DNA of 7,896 nt from Candidatus Peregrinibacteria bacterium (GTDB lineage: Bacteria; Patescibacteriota; Gracilibacteria; UM-FILTER-43-11). The stretch spans positions 1 to 7,896 of the forward strand of contig JAUXDO010000053.1 in NCBI GenBank assembly GCA_030618315.1. Direction: 5' to 3'. Positions 1-6,585 of this stretch are shown one piece after another; within the stretch, counting starts at the first letter, position 1; the number at the start of each line of letters is the position of its first letter. A program made the translations under genes and the position numbers. The notes beneath the pieces were generated by a model. The model saw only the letters and a list, made by a program, of their open reading frames with translations, did not search any database and had not been told where the DNA came from.

Positions 1-929
1 AAATAACGGACATAATTTTCGATTCCACTGCAATATCCAACCTCTTGCATCATTTCGATATCATATTCTGTACGGGTTTTTAGTCTTTCAGCTTCGATAT
101 TCTTCCCCATGCTCAATAACTGATTATATCGTTCATCCAAATCCTTACGAATTTGCACCAAAGCATTTTCAATCGCCTCTTTGGTGGTTACATTATGCTT
201 TGATGGGAATATTTTGACTTCAGTAAGATCTTTTATAACTTCTCCTGTAAAAGAATCCGCCTCCTGTATAGCCTCGATTTCATCACCAAAAAACTCAATA
301 CGAATCATGTTATCCGAACTTGGAGGCAGGATTTCCAAAGTATCGCCAAGAACATGAAACATTCCCTGTTTAAATTCATTGTGGGAACGCCGGTACTGGA
401 GATCTGTAAGCTTACGAAGTAGCTTATCACGCTTAATCTCCCCACCTACCTTAAGTTCTATAGCCAATTTCTCATACATTGAAACATCACCCAGACCGTA
501 GATTGCGGACACAGATGCAACAATAAGAACATCTTTGCGGGTCAAAAGACTATGAGTCGCCGCATGCCTAAGTTTATCAATTTCCTCATTAATGGATGCA
601 TCCTTTTCTATATAGGTATCGGTTTTCGGCAGATATGCCTCCGGCTGATAATAATCGTAGTAAGAAACGAAATATGAGACTGCATTATCCGGGAAATAGT
701 CCTGAAACTCACTACAAAGCTGAGCGGCAAGTGTTTTATTGTGGACTAGTACAAGCGTAGGCCTATTTGTATTCGCCACAATATTCGCCATTGTAAAAGT
801 CTTACCAGAACCTGTTACACCAAGCAAAGTCTGATGTTTTTCACCAGCCTCAATCGCCTTTGTAAGCTTTTTGATTGCTTCCGGCTGATCACCTGTGGGT
901 TTAAATTTTGATACTAGTTTGAAATCCAT
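1..929 (-). CDS. uvrB: UvrB, excinuclease ABC subunit B (N-terminal 309 codons, cut by window edge)
   Basis: UvrB is the DNA-damage verifying helicase-like subunit of nucleotide excision repair: UvrA loads it at lesions and it then recruits UvrC for incision. The reading frame starts at ATG 929..927 and stays open to base 1, so about the first half of a protein of usual length near 660-700 aa is present. Seen in the translation: start MDFKLVSKFKPTGDQPEAI, Walker A GVTGSGKT at residues 37-44, the motif LVHNKTLAAQL at 61-71, and the beta-hairpin region YYDYYQPEAYLP at 90-101, which in UvrB inserts between DNA strands. Further on are VSAIYGLGD (140-148) and the damage-binding region ending SGIENYVRY. 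No truncation or frameshift is visible. No Shine-Dalgarno sequence precedes the start; a TAATAT lies six bases upstream of it. The gene is divergent from the SLH protease gene and seems functionally unrelated to it. Identification is very secure. Confidence 0.97.
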   Translation of the reverse strand, partial: MDFKLVSKFKPTGDQPEAIKKLTKAIEAGEKHQTLLGVTGSGKTFTMANIVANTNRPTLVLVHNKTLAAQLCSEFQDYFPDNAVSYFVSYYDYYQPEAYLPKTDTYIEKDASINEEIDKLRHAATHSLLTRKDVLIVASVSAIYGLGDVSMYEKLAIELKVGGEIKRDKLLRKLTDLQYRRSHNEFKQGMFHVLGDTLEILPPSSDNMIRIEFFGDEIEAIQEADSFTGEVIKDLTEVKIFPSKHNVTTKEAIENALVQIRKDLDERYNQLLSMGKNIEAERLKTRTEYDIEMMQEVGYCSGIENYVRY

Positions 930-935
930 ACCTAT

Positions 936-941
936 ATATTA
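936..941 (-). promoter_or_regulatory. Possible -10 box of uvrB, placed for a leaderless mRNA
   Basis: Read on the minus strand, the divergent spacer 930-1036 ends with TAATAT, then six bases, then the uvrB ATG. That spacing would put the transcription start at or next to the A of the ATG. No convincing -35 box lies 16-18 bases upstream. An alternative weak pair is TTGCTC (980-975) and TACCAT (957-952), with a 17-bp gap and four of six consensus matches in each. For the plus-strand gene the best candidate is TGCTAAACT (1004-1012), an extended -10-like motif 24 bases before its ATG. All are weak guesses in AT-rich DNA. Confidence 0.3.
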
Positions 942-1036
942 CGTAATGGTAATGGTACAGGATGTGGGAATTTGGAGCAAGGCTAGGATTTTGAAAACGA
1001 ATTTGCTAAACTAAAACCCAGTTAACCAAAAAAACC

Positions 1037-3325
1037 ATGCTAAAAAAATCAACCCTTGCCTTTGCCTTTTCCCTTGCCTTAAGTATAGTCTTTGCCTTTT
1101 CCTTATCAGGCGTAGCATTGGCGGAGTCTGACTCTAACAATCCAACAGTCAAAATAACCAGCTACAAAAAGCTGTTTACCGATCAAATACTGGGTATTGG
1201 CAGTGGCTCAGGAACACTTATAAGCTCTAATGGACTTGTTATCAGTAATAATCATGTGATTTACGATGAAAATGAGCAAAAACCATTGGATGCATTTGAA
1301 ATATGCATCACTTTTAATGTTGAAGAAGAACCTATTTGTAAATACACAGCTAGATTGGTTGCACATGACAAGGATATGGACATTTCCATACTAAAAATCA
1401 ATTCAAAAGATGTTTTTGGAGAGTCTTTGCCAAGCCTGAATTTCCTAAGCTATCAGACAAATGCAGAGCCAAAGGAGGAGGATGAGGTGCAGATCATCGG
1501 ATTTCCGGGTAGCGGTGGTGAAACAATTACGATTACAAAGGGGCAGATCAGTGGATTTGATACTTTCAACGATTATACCTATTTCAAAACCGATACGGAC
1601 TTTGATCATGGATCATCCGGTGGAACAGCCTATGATTCAGCCGGCAATTACATTGGTATTCCGACTTATATAAGATCGTATGCGGAAAATGTGGGATATT
1701 TTTTGGATATCAGAGAAGCACTTCCTTGGCTAAATCAAAATATTGGAAAAAATCCAATTGCAAATATTAAAGCGGAAAATAGATTAAGATTTGAGTTAGA
1801 ACGTCTTAAAAAAGCAAATAATGAATTGAAATATACATATCCAGACTATCCAAAGCTTTCAATAGAAGTACCGGATGGGTGGAGATTTTATTCTGTCGAA
1901 GATGACGGGCTGTATGCTGAGCAAGAAAAGCTAACAGAATCCGCAGGACTGGGGGTTTATCTGAATTATTATCAATTCGAAATTGAGGATGGGTATTTGA
2001 ATAAACTGGAGGAGGAACTGGTAAAAATTAAGGACAATTACCCTGATTTTCTGCAGGAAGAAGTTAATTTTAACGGTTACACTGCGTTTAAAATTTCCTA
2101 CACATACTACAATCAAAAGCAGTACGGAATTTATTTACCATACGGTTATACATTAATTGGTATTAGTTACAGCATAGGTCTGGATAAAGACGAAGAAGAA
2201 AAGCAGACTAAGGCTATTGATGAAGTGCTATCGACCATTAAGCTTAATTCTGTACCAATAACAAATCCTGATTTATCGGATACGATTATCTTTGAAGACC
2301 CAGGGTTTTCTGTCACTATGTCGGATGATTGGAGAATCCAGAAAAACATGAGCAATCAGCCAAGAAATCTACTTGCGGAAGCCACTCAAAAGGATAATTT
2401 CGATGGATATCTCAACATTTATTACGCTCAGATTCCTAAAGATGAAAAAGAATTGAGCACAAAGGACAGAGTAGATGATAAAACTGAATATATAAGCAAT
2501 TTAATTACCAAAAAAGATGATGTAATACTGGATGGATTAAGTGGATTTTTATATACAAATGAATATGAAGGAGATAATTATCAGGAAATGCATAAAAAAA
2601 TGACAATAGTTTTACAAAATGAAGATTTTGAATTTACTATTATATACGATGATTTAAGCGAAAATTTTGATGAGAACTTTTCCGACATAGAAAGTATTTT
2701 AAATTCATTCACTTTTACAGGAAGAGAGCTTGAAATGAAAGGACAATACGATTTTGGAACATTCTCAAATACATTTAGCGACATTCAATACCACAGATAT
2801 GAAAGCGATATTACAGAACTAGCCGACAAGGGAATCGTAAATGGCTATCCAGATGGAACATTTAAACCTGAAAAACTTGTTAATCGCGCAGAAGCCTTAA
2901 AAATTATTCTAGCCAGCAAGAATCATCTAGAAGAAGAAAAAGGTTTAGGGGATGAAATCGATTTTTCCGGCTACGGAACAGGAGGAAGGATATTTAAGGA
3001 TGTCAGAGCAAACGATTGGTTTGACGAATATGTCGGCTATGCCGAAGAAGAAAAAATTGTGTCAGGATATTCAGATGGCTCATTTAAACCTGAACAGACT
3101 GTAAATCTTGCTGAAGCATTAAAAATCACTTTTGGTGTTTACAAAATACAACTTTGGCATGGTGAAACTGACCCATGGTATAAAAAATATATGGATAAGG
3201 GCTATGAACTTGGATTAATCGGACGAGGACTTATCGGCGCAGGCCAAAAACTAACCCGCGCAGAACTGGCAGATATTGTGAATGATGTCTATAATGATGC
3301 CACGAGTTCTTATTCTTATTACTAA
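1037..3325 (+). CDS. Secreted trypsin/HtrA-like serine protease with two PsbP-like middle domains and C-terminal SLH repeats
   Basis: 762 aa, predicted exported and cell-surface anchored. Residues 1-29 are a signal peptide (KK, hydrophobic core, ALA cleavage motif at 27-29). Residues about 50-235 form a chymotrypsin-fold protease. GSGSGTLI is at 55-62, catalytic His73 in NNHV, Asp115 in MDISIL, and Ser194 in the loop DHGSSGG. The usual HtrA loop is GNSGG, and no PDZ domain follows. Residues about 268-402 and 412-562 are two similar alpha/beta domains, each beginning with a 'pGwr' type motif (LSIEVPDGWRF; FSVTMSDDWRI) and ending with an acidic helix before 'I..SI/TIKL/SFTF'. They look like a duplicated PsbP/DUF1795-like domain (inference from pattern). 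SLH repeats follow: FSDIQ...GYPDGTFKPEKLVNRAEALKI (580-623), FKDVRANDW...GYSDGSFKPEQ (653-699), and a weaker third (714-752) with LTRAELADIV. The start choice is supported by the signal peptide; there is no Shine-Dalgarno sequence. Likely role: surface protease in envelope maintenance or nutrition; substrate unknown. Confidence 0.9.
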   Translation: MLKKSTLAFAFSLALSIVFAFSLSGVALAESDSNNPTVKITSYKKLFTDQILGIGSGSGTLISSNGLVISNNHVIYDENEQKPLDAFEICITFNVEEEPICKYTARLVAHDKDMDISILKINSKDVFGESLPSLNFLSYQTNAEPKEEDEVQIIGFPGSGGETITITKGQISGFDTFNDYTYFKTDTDFDHGSSGGTAYDSAGNYIGIPTYIRSYAENVGYFLDIREALPWLNQNIGKNPIANIKAENRLRFELERLKKANNELKYTYPDYPKLSIEVPDGWRFYSVEDDGLYAEQEKLTESAGLGVYLNYYQFEIEDGYLNKLEEELVKIKDNYPDFLQEEVNFNGYTAFKISYTYYNQKQYGIYLPYGYTLIGISYSIGLDKDEEEKQTKAIDEVLSTIKLNSVPITNPDLSDTIIFEDPGFSVTMSDDWRIQKNMSNQPRNLLAEATQKDNFDGYLNIYYAQIPKDEKELSTKDRVDDKTEYISNLITKKDDVILDGLSGFLYTNEYEGDNYQEMHKKMTIVLQNEDFEFTIIYDDLSENFDENFSDIESILNSFTFTGRELEMKGQYDFGTFSNTFSDIQYHRYESDITELADKGIVNGYPDGTFKPEKLVNRAEALKIILASKNHLEEEKGLGDEIDFSGYGTGGRIFKDVRANDWFDEYVGYAEEEKIVSGYSDGSFKPEQTVNLAEALKITFGVYKIQLWHGETDPWYKKYMDKGYELGLIGRGLIGAGQKLTRAELADIVNDVYNDATSSYSYY

Positions 3326-3337
3326 CATAATCGAATG

Positions 3338-3423
3338 GTGGCTCGAATAGTGGCTCGAATAGTGGCTCGAATAGTAGTCCACAATATGAGCCACAGCGAA
3401 GCATGAGCCACAATACGAGCCAC
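3338..3423. repeat. Three direct plus three inverted copies of GTGGCTC, forming a nested imperfect hairpin
   Basis: A 12-bp unit GTGGCTCGAATA is repeated three times in tandem (7-mer at 3338-3344, 3350-3356, 3362-3368). It is followed by three inverted copies GAGCCAC at 3388-3394, 3405-3411 and 3417-3423. Outer copies can pair with outer and inner with inner, giving a long stem interrupted by a few mismatches. It lies between the stop of the SLH protease gene and the htpX start, ending ten bases before the htpX ATG. No T-run follows the stem, so an ordinary intrinsic terminator is unlikely. An mRNA processing, stability or attenuation element, or a repeat-derived spacer, are possible. No coding function is evident. 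Confidence 0.8.
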
Positions 3424-3433
3424 AACCTGAAGC

Positions 3434-4339
3434 ATGTACAACCAAATCGACCAAAACAAGAGCAATACCCGAATACTAATGTATCTATTCGTATTTTTCA
3501 TAATTATGATTGGTTTTGGATACGGATATATATATACCGCGGACTATGATCAGGCTATTGGTTTTATGGGTATTTTTGGAATTGTTGCAATTATTTACGC
3601 AATTATCAGCTATTATTCCGCGGGAAAAATCACACTCTCAATCGCCAAAGCAAAAGAGATTGAAAAAAGAGATAATCCAAAATTATACAGATCAGTAGAA
3701 AACTTATGTATCGCATCCGGGCTTCCTCAGCCAAAGATTTATCTGATTGATGACACTGCGCTTAACGCTTTTGCAACCGGCCGTGATCCAAATCACGCTG
3801 CCGTTGCAATTACAAAAGGTTTATTGGAAAAATTGGATAAAGTAGAGCTTGAAGGAGTTATGGCACATGAGCTTTCACATATAAAAAATTATGATATCAG
3901 GCTTCAGAGTATTACAGTCGCATTAATCGGTCTAATCGCCCTTTTATCAGATATTTTTCTAAGATCAATGTTTTATGGTAGAAGAAGCAGAAGGAGATCT
4001 GGTGGAAAAGGCGGAGGAATTTTAATTATCATTGGTATAGCACTTGCAATTTTAAGCCCGATAATCGCCAAATTAATGCATTTGGCTATTTCAAGACAGC
4101 GTGAATACTTGGCTGACGCAAGCGCCGCAATGATTACAAGACACCCAAAAGGACTTGTTTCCGCATTGCAAAAAATCTCCGCCGACCACGAACCACTTGA
4201 AGTTGCCAACAAAGCAACCGCACACCTGTACATCGAAAACCCACTACGAAACGAAAAAGGAATGAAATGGATGAATAAGATGTTTTCTACTCACCCACCG
4301 ATGAAAGAGAGGATTGCGAGGCTGAATGGGATGCTATAA
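3434..4339 (+). CDS. htpX: HtpX-family membrane zinc metalloprotease (M48)
   Basis: 301 aa, a normal HtpX length. HtpX degrades damaged or misassembled membrane proteins, with its active site facing the cytoplasm. Two N-terminal membrane helices are visible (about 14-33 and 41-62). A cytosolic part follows with GLPQPKIYLIDD...NAFATGRDP (96-119), the region just ahead of the active site. The zinc motif HELSH is at 145-149 (H145 and H149 ligands, E146 catalytic). The third ligand is E224 in REYLADASAA, and the family motif FSTHPP is at 284-289. Two more hydrophobic segments (about 160-178 and 195-216) are separated by a basic, glycine-rich loop (RRSRRRSGGKGGG). All key residues are intact. The ATG at 3434 gives the usual N-terminus; no Shine-Dalgarno sequence precedes it. 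It follows the SLH protease gene by 108 bp in the same direction and may be co-transcribed. In other bacteria htpX is often under envelope or heat-stress control; nothing here shows its regulation. Confidence 0.96.
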   Translation: MYNQIDQNKSNTRILMYLFVFFIIMIGFGYGYIYTADYDQAIGFMGIFGIVAIIYAIISYYSAGKITLSIAKAKEIEKRDNPKLYRSVENLCIASGLPQPKIYLIDDTALNAFATGRDPNHAAVAITKGLLEKLDKVELEGVMAHELSHIKNYDIRLQSITVALIGLIALLSDIFLRSMFYGRRSRRRSGGKGGGILIIIGIALAILSPIIAKLMHLAISRQREYLADASAAMITRHPKGLVSALQKISADHEPLEVANKATAHLYIENPLRNEKGMKWMNKMFSTHPPMKERIARLNGML

Positions 4340-4381
4340 CAATCCGTACATTTACTCACCATCAATCCATCAAATCCATCG

Positions 4382-4414
4382 GCCTCTCTTTCTCAAATGG
4401 AAAAAGAGGCTTTT
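4382..4414 (+). terminator. Likely intrinsic terminator of htpX
   Basis: GCCTCT (4382-4387) pairs with AGAGGC (4405-4410). After one mismatch the stem continues TTT/AAA and C/G (4389-4392 with 4400-4403), leaving a short loop, and TTTT follows at 4411-4414. It lies about 43 bases after the htpX stop. The T-run is short and overlaps the next inverted repeat, so strength is uncertain. Confidence 0.5.
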
Positions 4415-4488
4415 AGTAATTCAGTAAAACGATGAACTGTAAAACAGCCCACAGTATATTCTGGCTGTAGTTTTACTGAATTACTAAA
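4412..4488. repeat. Perfect 19-bp inverted repeat with inner hairpin
   Basis: Arms TTTAGTAATTCAGTAAAAC (4412-4430) and its exact reverse complement (4470-4488) enclose 39 bases. Inside, ACAGCC (4444-4449) pairs with GGCTGT (4463-4468) around a 13-base loop, and ACTGT (4436-4440) could alternatively pair with ACAGT (4451-4455). It could fold as a stable two-tier stem in RNA or a cruciform in DNA, and it forms the core of the larger palindromic element. Confidence 0.85.
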
Positions 4489-4579
4489 TCTCAGACATAC
4501 TGTGACCCCTCTTTTTTTAATACAAAAAGAGAGGGGTGGATGGTATGGATGAATTGGATGGGGTGAGTAAATGTATGGA

Positions 4580-4608
4580 TTGAATATATTGTGCAAAGCA
4601 GTTAAAAT
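4580..4608 (+). promoter_or_regulatory. Candidate sigma-70-type promoter for the membrane protein gene, positioned for a leaderless mRNA
   Basis: TTGAAT (4580-4585) and TAAAAT (4603-4608) are separated by exactly 17 bases and match the -35 and -10 consensus at four and five of six positions. Six bases after the -10 comes the ATG at 4615, so the expected transcription start is the start codon itself. The first three bases of the -35 box lie in the right terminal repeat of the palindromic element, so the element may have supplied part of the promoter. Confidence 0.5.
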
Positions 4609-4614
4609 GTGGAC

Positions 4615-5421
4615 ATGAAAAAACAACTTATATATCTAAAAATATTACAGATTGTCGTTGACGGAATATTAATCCTTGGGGCCTTCGCGCTCGCATACTT
4701 TTTAAGGATTGGGTTTTATTTCTCCAGTGACTTTCCGTTCAATGAGTTTTTCCTGATTGCAGCAATTACAATGCCGATTACATTACTTTATATGTTCTTT
4801 ATTCGTGCATATAAAATGAGTCAGCAGGTAATTAGCTTTAGACATATTCAGAGACTGACTTTCGTAGCACTTGAAAATATTTTTGTATTCATGATTCTCT
4901 ACTACTTCACTTTTAGAGAGTTCTTTTCAAGGCTTATTCTGATTTACGCATTCCTGCTTACACTAGTTCTGACATACACCTGGCATGTAGTGTTTAGATG
5001 GATACTTAAGAAGGCTTCTGAAAGAGAAATAGGTGTATATAGAACGCTGATTATTGGCTCAAACAGGCCTTCGGAACATATCATAAGAATGCTTATCAGG
5101 TCCAAATCTCATATTAAACCAGTTGCGGTTATCGACGCTCATGGAAGCAGTAAAAAAATGATTCACGGCATCCCTGTTGTAGGAAAAATGAACCTATTTG
5201 AAAAGACAATTGCCGACCATGACATTGATATAATTCTGCAGGTAGATAATCTTGAGCAAAGTCTGAATATCATCAATTACGCTCTCTCAAACAATATTAA
5301 ATACTTTATGCCTCCGGAACTTCTGGGCATTTTCCAGGGAAATCAGATTCTTGAAGAAGTTGAAGGAATGCCTTTCTTGAAAGTTCATAAGGATAGGAAG
5401 TGGTGGCACAGCATTTGGTAA
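4615..5421 (+). CDS. Membrane protein with Rossmann-like domain: N-terminal half of a polyprenyl-phosphate hexose-1-phosphate transferase, catalytic domain absent
   Basis: 268 aa from ATG 4615; a GTG at 4609 would add two residues, but ATG fits the promoter spacing better. Four hydrophobic helices are visible (about 8-33, 45-64, 84-101, 106-128) with basic residues after the last. A Rossmann-like CoA-binding domain follows (about 143-257): YRTLIIGSN at 142-150, PVAVID at 169-174, GIPVVGKM at 185-192, IDIILQV at 204-210, ending VEGMPFLKVH. This arrangement matches the N-terminal half of WbaP/WcaJ-like initiating transferases, which load a sugar phosphate onto undecaprenyl phosphate for capsule or exopolysaccharide synthesis. 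Those proteins are usually around 460 aa and carry a C-terminal phosphoglycosyl transferase domain. Here the frame stops (KDRKWWHSIW) just where that domain should begin, and no remnant of it follows. Either the gene is truncated or this is a stand-alone regulatory or scaffold form. A sugar nucleotidyltransferase gene follows in the same direction. Confidence 0.75.
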   Translation: MKKQLIYLKILQIVVDGILILGAFALAYFLRIGFYFSSDFPFNEFFLIAAITMPITLLYMFFIRAYKMSQQVISFRHIQRLTFVALENIFVFMILYYFTFREFFSRLILIYAFLLTLVLTYTWHVVFRWILKKASEREIGVYRTLIIGSNRPSEHIIRMLIRSKSHIKPVAVIDAHGSSKKMIHGIPVVGKMNLFEKTIADHDIDIILQVDNLEQSLNIINYALSNNIKYFMPPELLGIFQGNQILEEVEGMPFLKVHKDRKWWHSIW

Positions 5422-5554
5422 GCCAAATGCAATTACCAAATCTCAAATCCCAAATCCCAAACAATACCCAATAACCAAATTCCAATATCCAAAAGTTTTG
5501 AAATTTGAACATTGAAATTTAAAATTTATTTGGAATTTGGTGCTTGGGATTTGG
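5411..5554. repeat. CCAAAT-rich nested palindromic spacer, beginning over the stop codon of the preceding gene
   Basis: GCATTTGG (5411-5418), loop TAAG, CCAAATGC (5423-5430) is a perfect 8-bp hairpin whose loop carries the TAA stop. A competing 9-bp stem pairs 5413-5421 with 5433-5441. Further on, CCAAATCCCAA (5450-5460) pairs with TTGGGATTTGG (5544-5554), and inside it ACCAAATTCCAA (5474-5485) pairs with TTGGAATTTGGT (5530-5541), both perfect. The plus strand is C/A-rich in the first half and G/T-rich in the second. No T-run follows immediately. It probably acts as an mRNA-stabilising or weak terminating structure, or is a dispersed intergenic repeat. No gene is visible here. Confidence 0.75.
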
Positions 5555-5571
5555 AAATTAAAAAATAATTC

Positions 5572-6519
5572 ATGAAATGCATTATTTTGGCCGGTGGTTT
5601 CGCAACAAGATTGTGGCCTCTGACCGAAAACAAAGCAAAGCCCCTACTTCATTTAAAGGATAAACCGCTTATTTCACATATCGTGGAAAAGATTCCCAAT
5701 GATATTGAGATTATTATTTCCACAAATGCGGTTTTTGAAGAAGAATTTAAGGAATGGAAAAAAGGCTATAGCGATAGAAACGTAAAAATATTAATTGAAG
5801 ACTCAGCTAGCGATGAATTCAAAAAAGGTGCACTCGGAGCTACAGCATTTGTAATTGAGGAAGAAAAAATCGATGAGAGCCTTATGCTTCTTGCCGGTGA
5901 TAATTATTTTGGCTTCGATATGCAGGATTTTATTGATAAATTCGATGAAAATCCCCTACTCGCCGCATATGATATTAAGGATTTAAATCAGGCAAAGAAG
6001 TTTGGAGTAGTTGTTCAGCGCGAAGGTCATGTTTATGAATTTCAGGAAAAACCGGATAATCCAAAAAGCACACTAGTGAGCACCGGTTGCTATATTTTCC
6101 CAAAAAGAAATTTACCTGACATTGTAAACTACGCAAAACAACATAATGATGATTTGGGTGGCATTTTTGAATATCTGCTGAAAAAAGGAGAACCGATAAA
6201 AGTATTTAGATTTGATGAGAAATGGATTGATATTGGTTCATTTGACGCTTATTTAAAGGCAAATCGAGAGCTAATAGGTAACCATATAATCAAAAAAGGT
6301 GAAGTAAAAGAAGAAGGTGACAACAAATATATAGGAAGTGTGTATCTTGGCGAGAATGTAACGATAAAAGACTCTACACTAGACAACGTCGTCGTCCTAA
6401 AAAACTGTTATATAGATAACTGCGTGATTAGAAACTGCGTTATCGACGAAAACTGCACACTAAAAAACCTCGATCTGAGTCGTAAGATGATTAGGCAAGG
6501 GAGTGAAATTACTAAGTAA
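5572..6519 (+). CDS. Sugar-1-phosphate nucleotidyltransferase (NDP-sugar pyrophosphorylase family)
   Basis: 315 aa. Enzymes of this family join a sugar 1-phosphate and an NTP to give an NDP-sugar and pyrophosphate in the cytoplasm, supplying surface glycan synthesis. Signature: LAGGFATRLWPLT at residues 6-18 (GG and Arg13 bind nucleotide and pyrophosphate), then KAKPLL (21-26) with the conserved lysine. AGDNYF is at 108-113 (Asp110 expected to bind metal), FQEKP at 157-161, and WIDIGSFDAYLKAN at 218-231. Residues about 238-305 (VYLGENVTIKDSTLDNVVVL...) read as a short left-handed beta-helix tail with hexapeptide-like periodicity and several cysteines (NCYIDNCVIRNCVIDENC). Base and sugar are not decided by sequence inspection; RmlA-like glucose-1-phosphate and mannose-1-phosphate enzymes share these motifs. 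The ATG at 5572 gives the canonical N-terminus; no Shine-Dalgarno sequence precedes it. It follows the glycan-type membrane protein gene by 150 bp, suggesting a shared polysaccharide pathway. Confidence 0.92.
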   Translation: MKCIILAGGFATRLWPLTENKAKPLLHLKDKPLISHIVEKIPNDIEIIISTNAVFEEEFKEWKKGYSDRNVKILIEDSASDEFKKGALGATAFVIEEEKIDESLMLLAGDNYFGFDMQDFIDKFDENPLLAAYDIKDLNQAKKFGVVVQREGHVYEFQEKPDNPKSTLVSTGCYIFPKRNLPDIVNYAKQHNDDLGGIFEYLLKKGEPIKVFRFDEKWIDIGSFDAYLKANRELIGNHIIKKGEVKEEGDNKYIGSVYLGENVTIKDSTLDNVVVLKNCYIDNCVIRNCVIDENCTLKNLDLSRKMIRQGSEITK

Positions 6520-6520
6520 C

Positions 6521-6548
6521 ATTTAATATTTAACATTTAACATTTAAA
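6521..6548 (+). repeat. Four tandem copies of a 7-bp AT-only unit
   Basis: ATTTAAT, ATTTAAC, ATTTAAC and ATTTAAA follow one another directly from the second base after the nucleotidyltransferase stop codon. A T6 run (6562-6567) comes soon after, but no convincing GC stem stands before it, so I do not call a terminator. Confidence 0.75.
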
Positions 6549-6585
6549 TTGCGCTTAAGGCTTTTTTCCTCTAAAATATCGAAGC

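Larger units (their letters stand above)
4340..4582. mobile_element. MITE-like palindromic element with 21-bp terminal inverted repeats and internal hairpins
   Basis: The gap between htpX and the next gene is almost entirely palindromic. Bases 4340-4360 and 4562-4582 are inverted repeats matching at 20 of 21 positions (one G/A difference). Inward of these, 4361-4394 and about 4523-4561 remain loosely complementary (ATCC/GGAT-rich tracts, then CCTCTCTTT against AAAGAGAGGGG). The centre is a perfect 19-bp inverted repeat (4412-4430 and 4470-4488). The element begins at the base after the htpX stop codon. No transposase gene and no clear target-site duplication are visible (flanks TATAA and AATAT). 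This looks like a small non-autonomous insertion element, but a structured RNA or complex bidirectional terminator is an alternative. No credible protein gene lies inside it. Confidence 0.6.

Noticed and set aside
3331..3433. Open frame after the SLH protease stop reading NGGSNSGSNSGSNSSPQYEPQ, like a secreted-protein linker, which could suggest a frameshifted C-terminal tail.
   Set aside because: To reach it from the protease frame, both the TAA at 3323 and another TAA at 3328-3330 in the target frame would have to be bypassed, so a single frameshift is not enough. The 12-bp repeat alone produces the Gly-Ser-Asn pattern, and the third SLH repeat already ends naturally.
3231..3454. Two minus-strand open frames with LFEP or SSHY repeats across the 3338-3423 repeat.
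   Set aside because: They are produced by the 12-bp tandem repeat read in reverse, overlap the protease 3' end, and have no start signal or family resemblance.
4340..4582. CRISPR array or integron attC site.
   Set aside because: There are no regularly spaced direct repeats with unique spacers, and the core GTTRRRY/RYYYAAC boxes of attC sites are not present; the structure is one nested palindrome.
4393..4626. Minus-strand open frame of 77 codons across the palindromic element.
   Set aside because: It spans the inverted repeats, has low-complexity composition, and shows no domain, so it is a by-product of the palindrome rather than a gene or transposase.
6551..6567. Intrinsic terminator after the nucleotidyltransferase gene (GCGCTTAAGGC followed by T6).
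   Set aside because: The CTTAAG palindrome leaves no room for a loop and no GC-rich stem of useful length forms ahead of the T-run.
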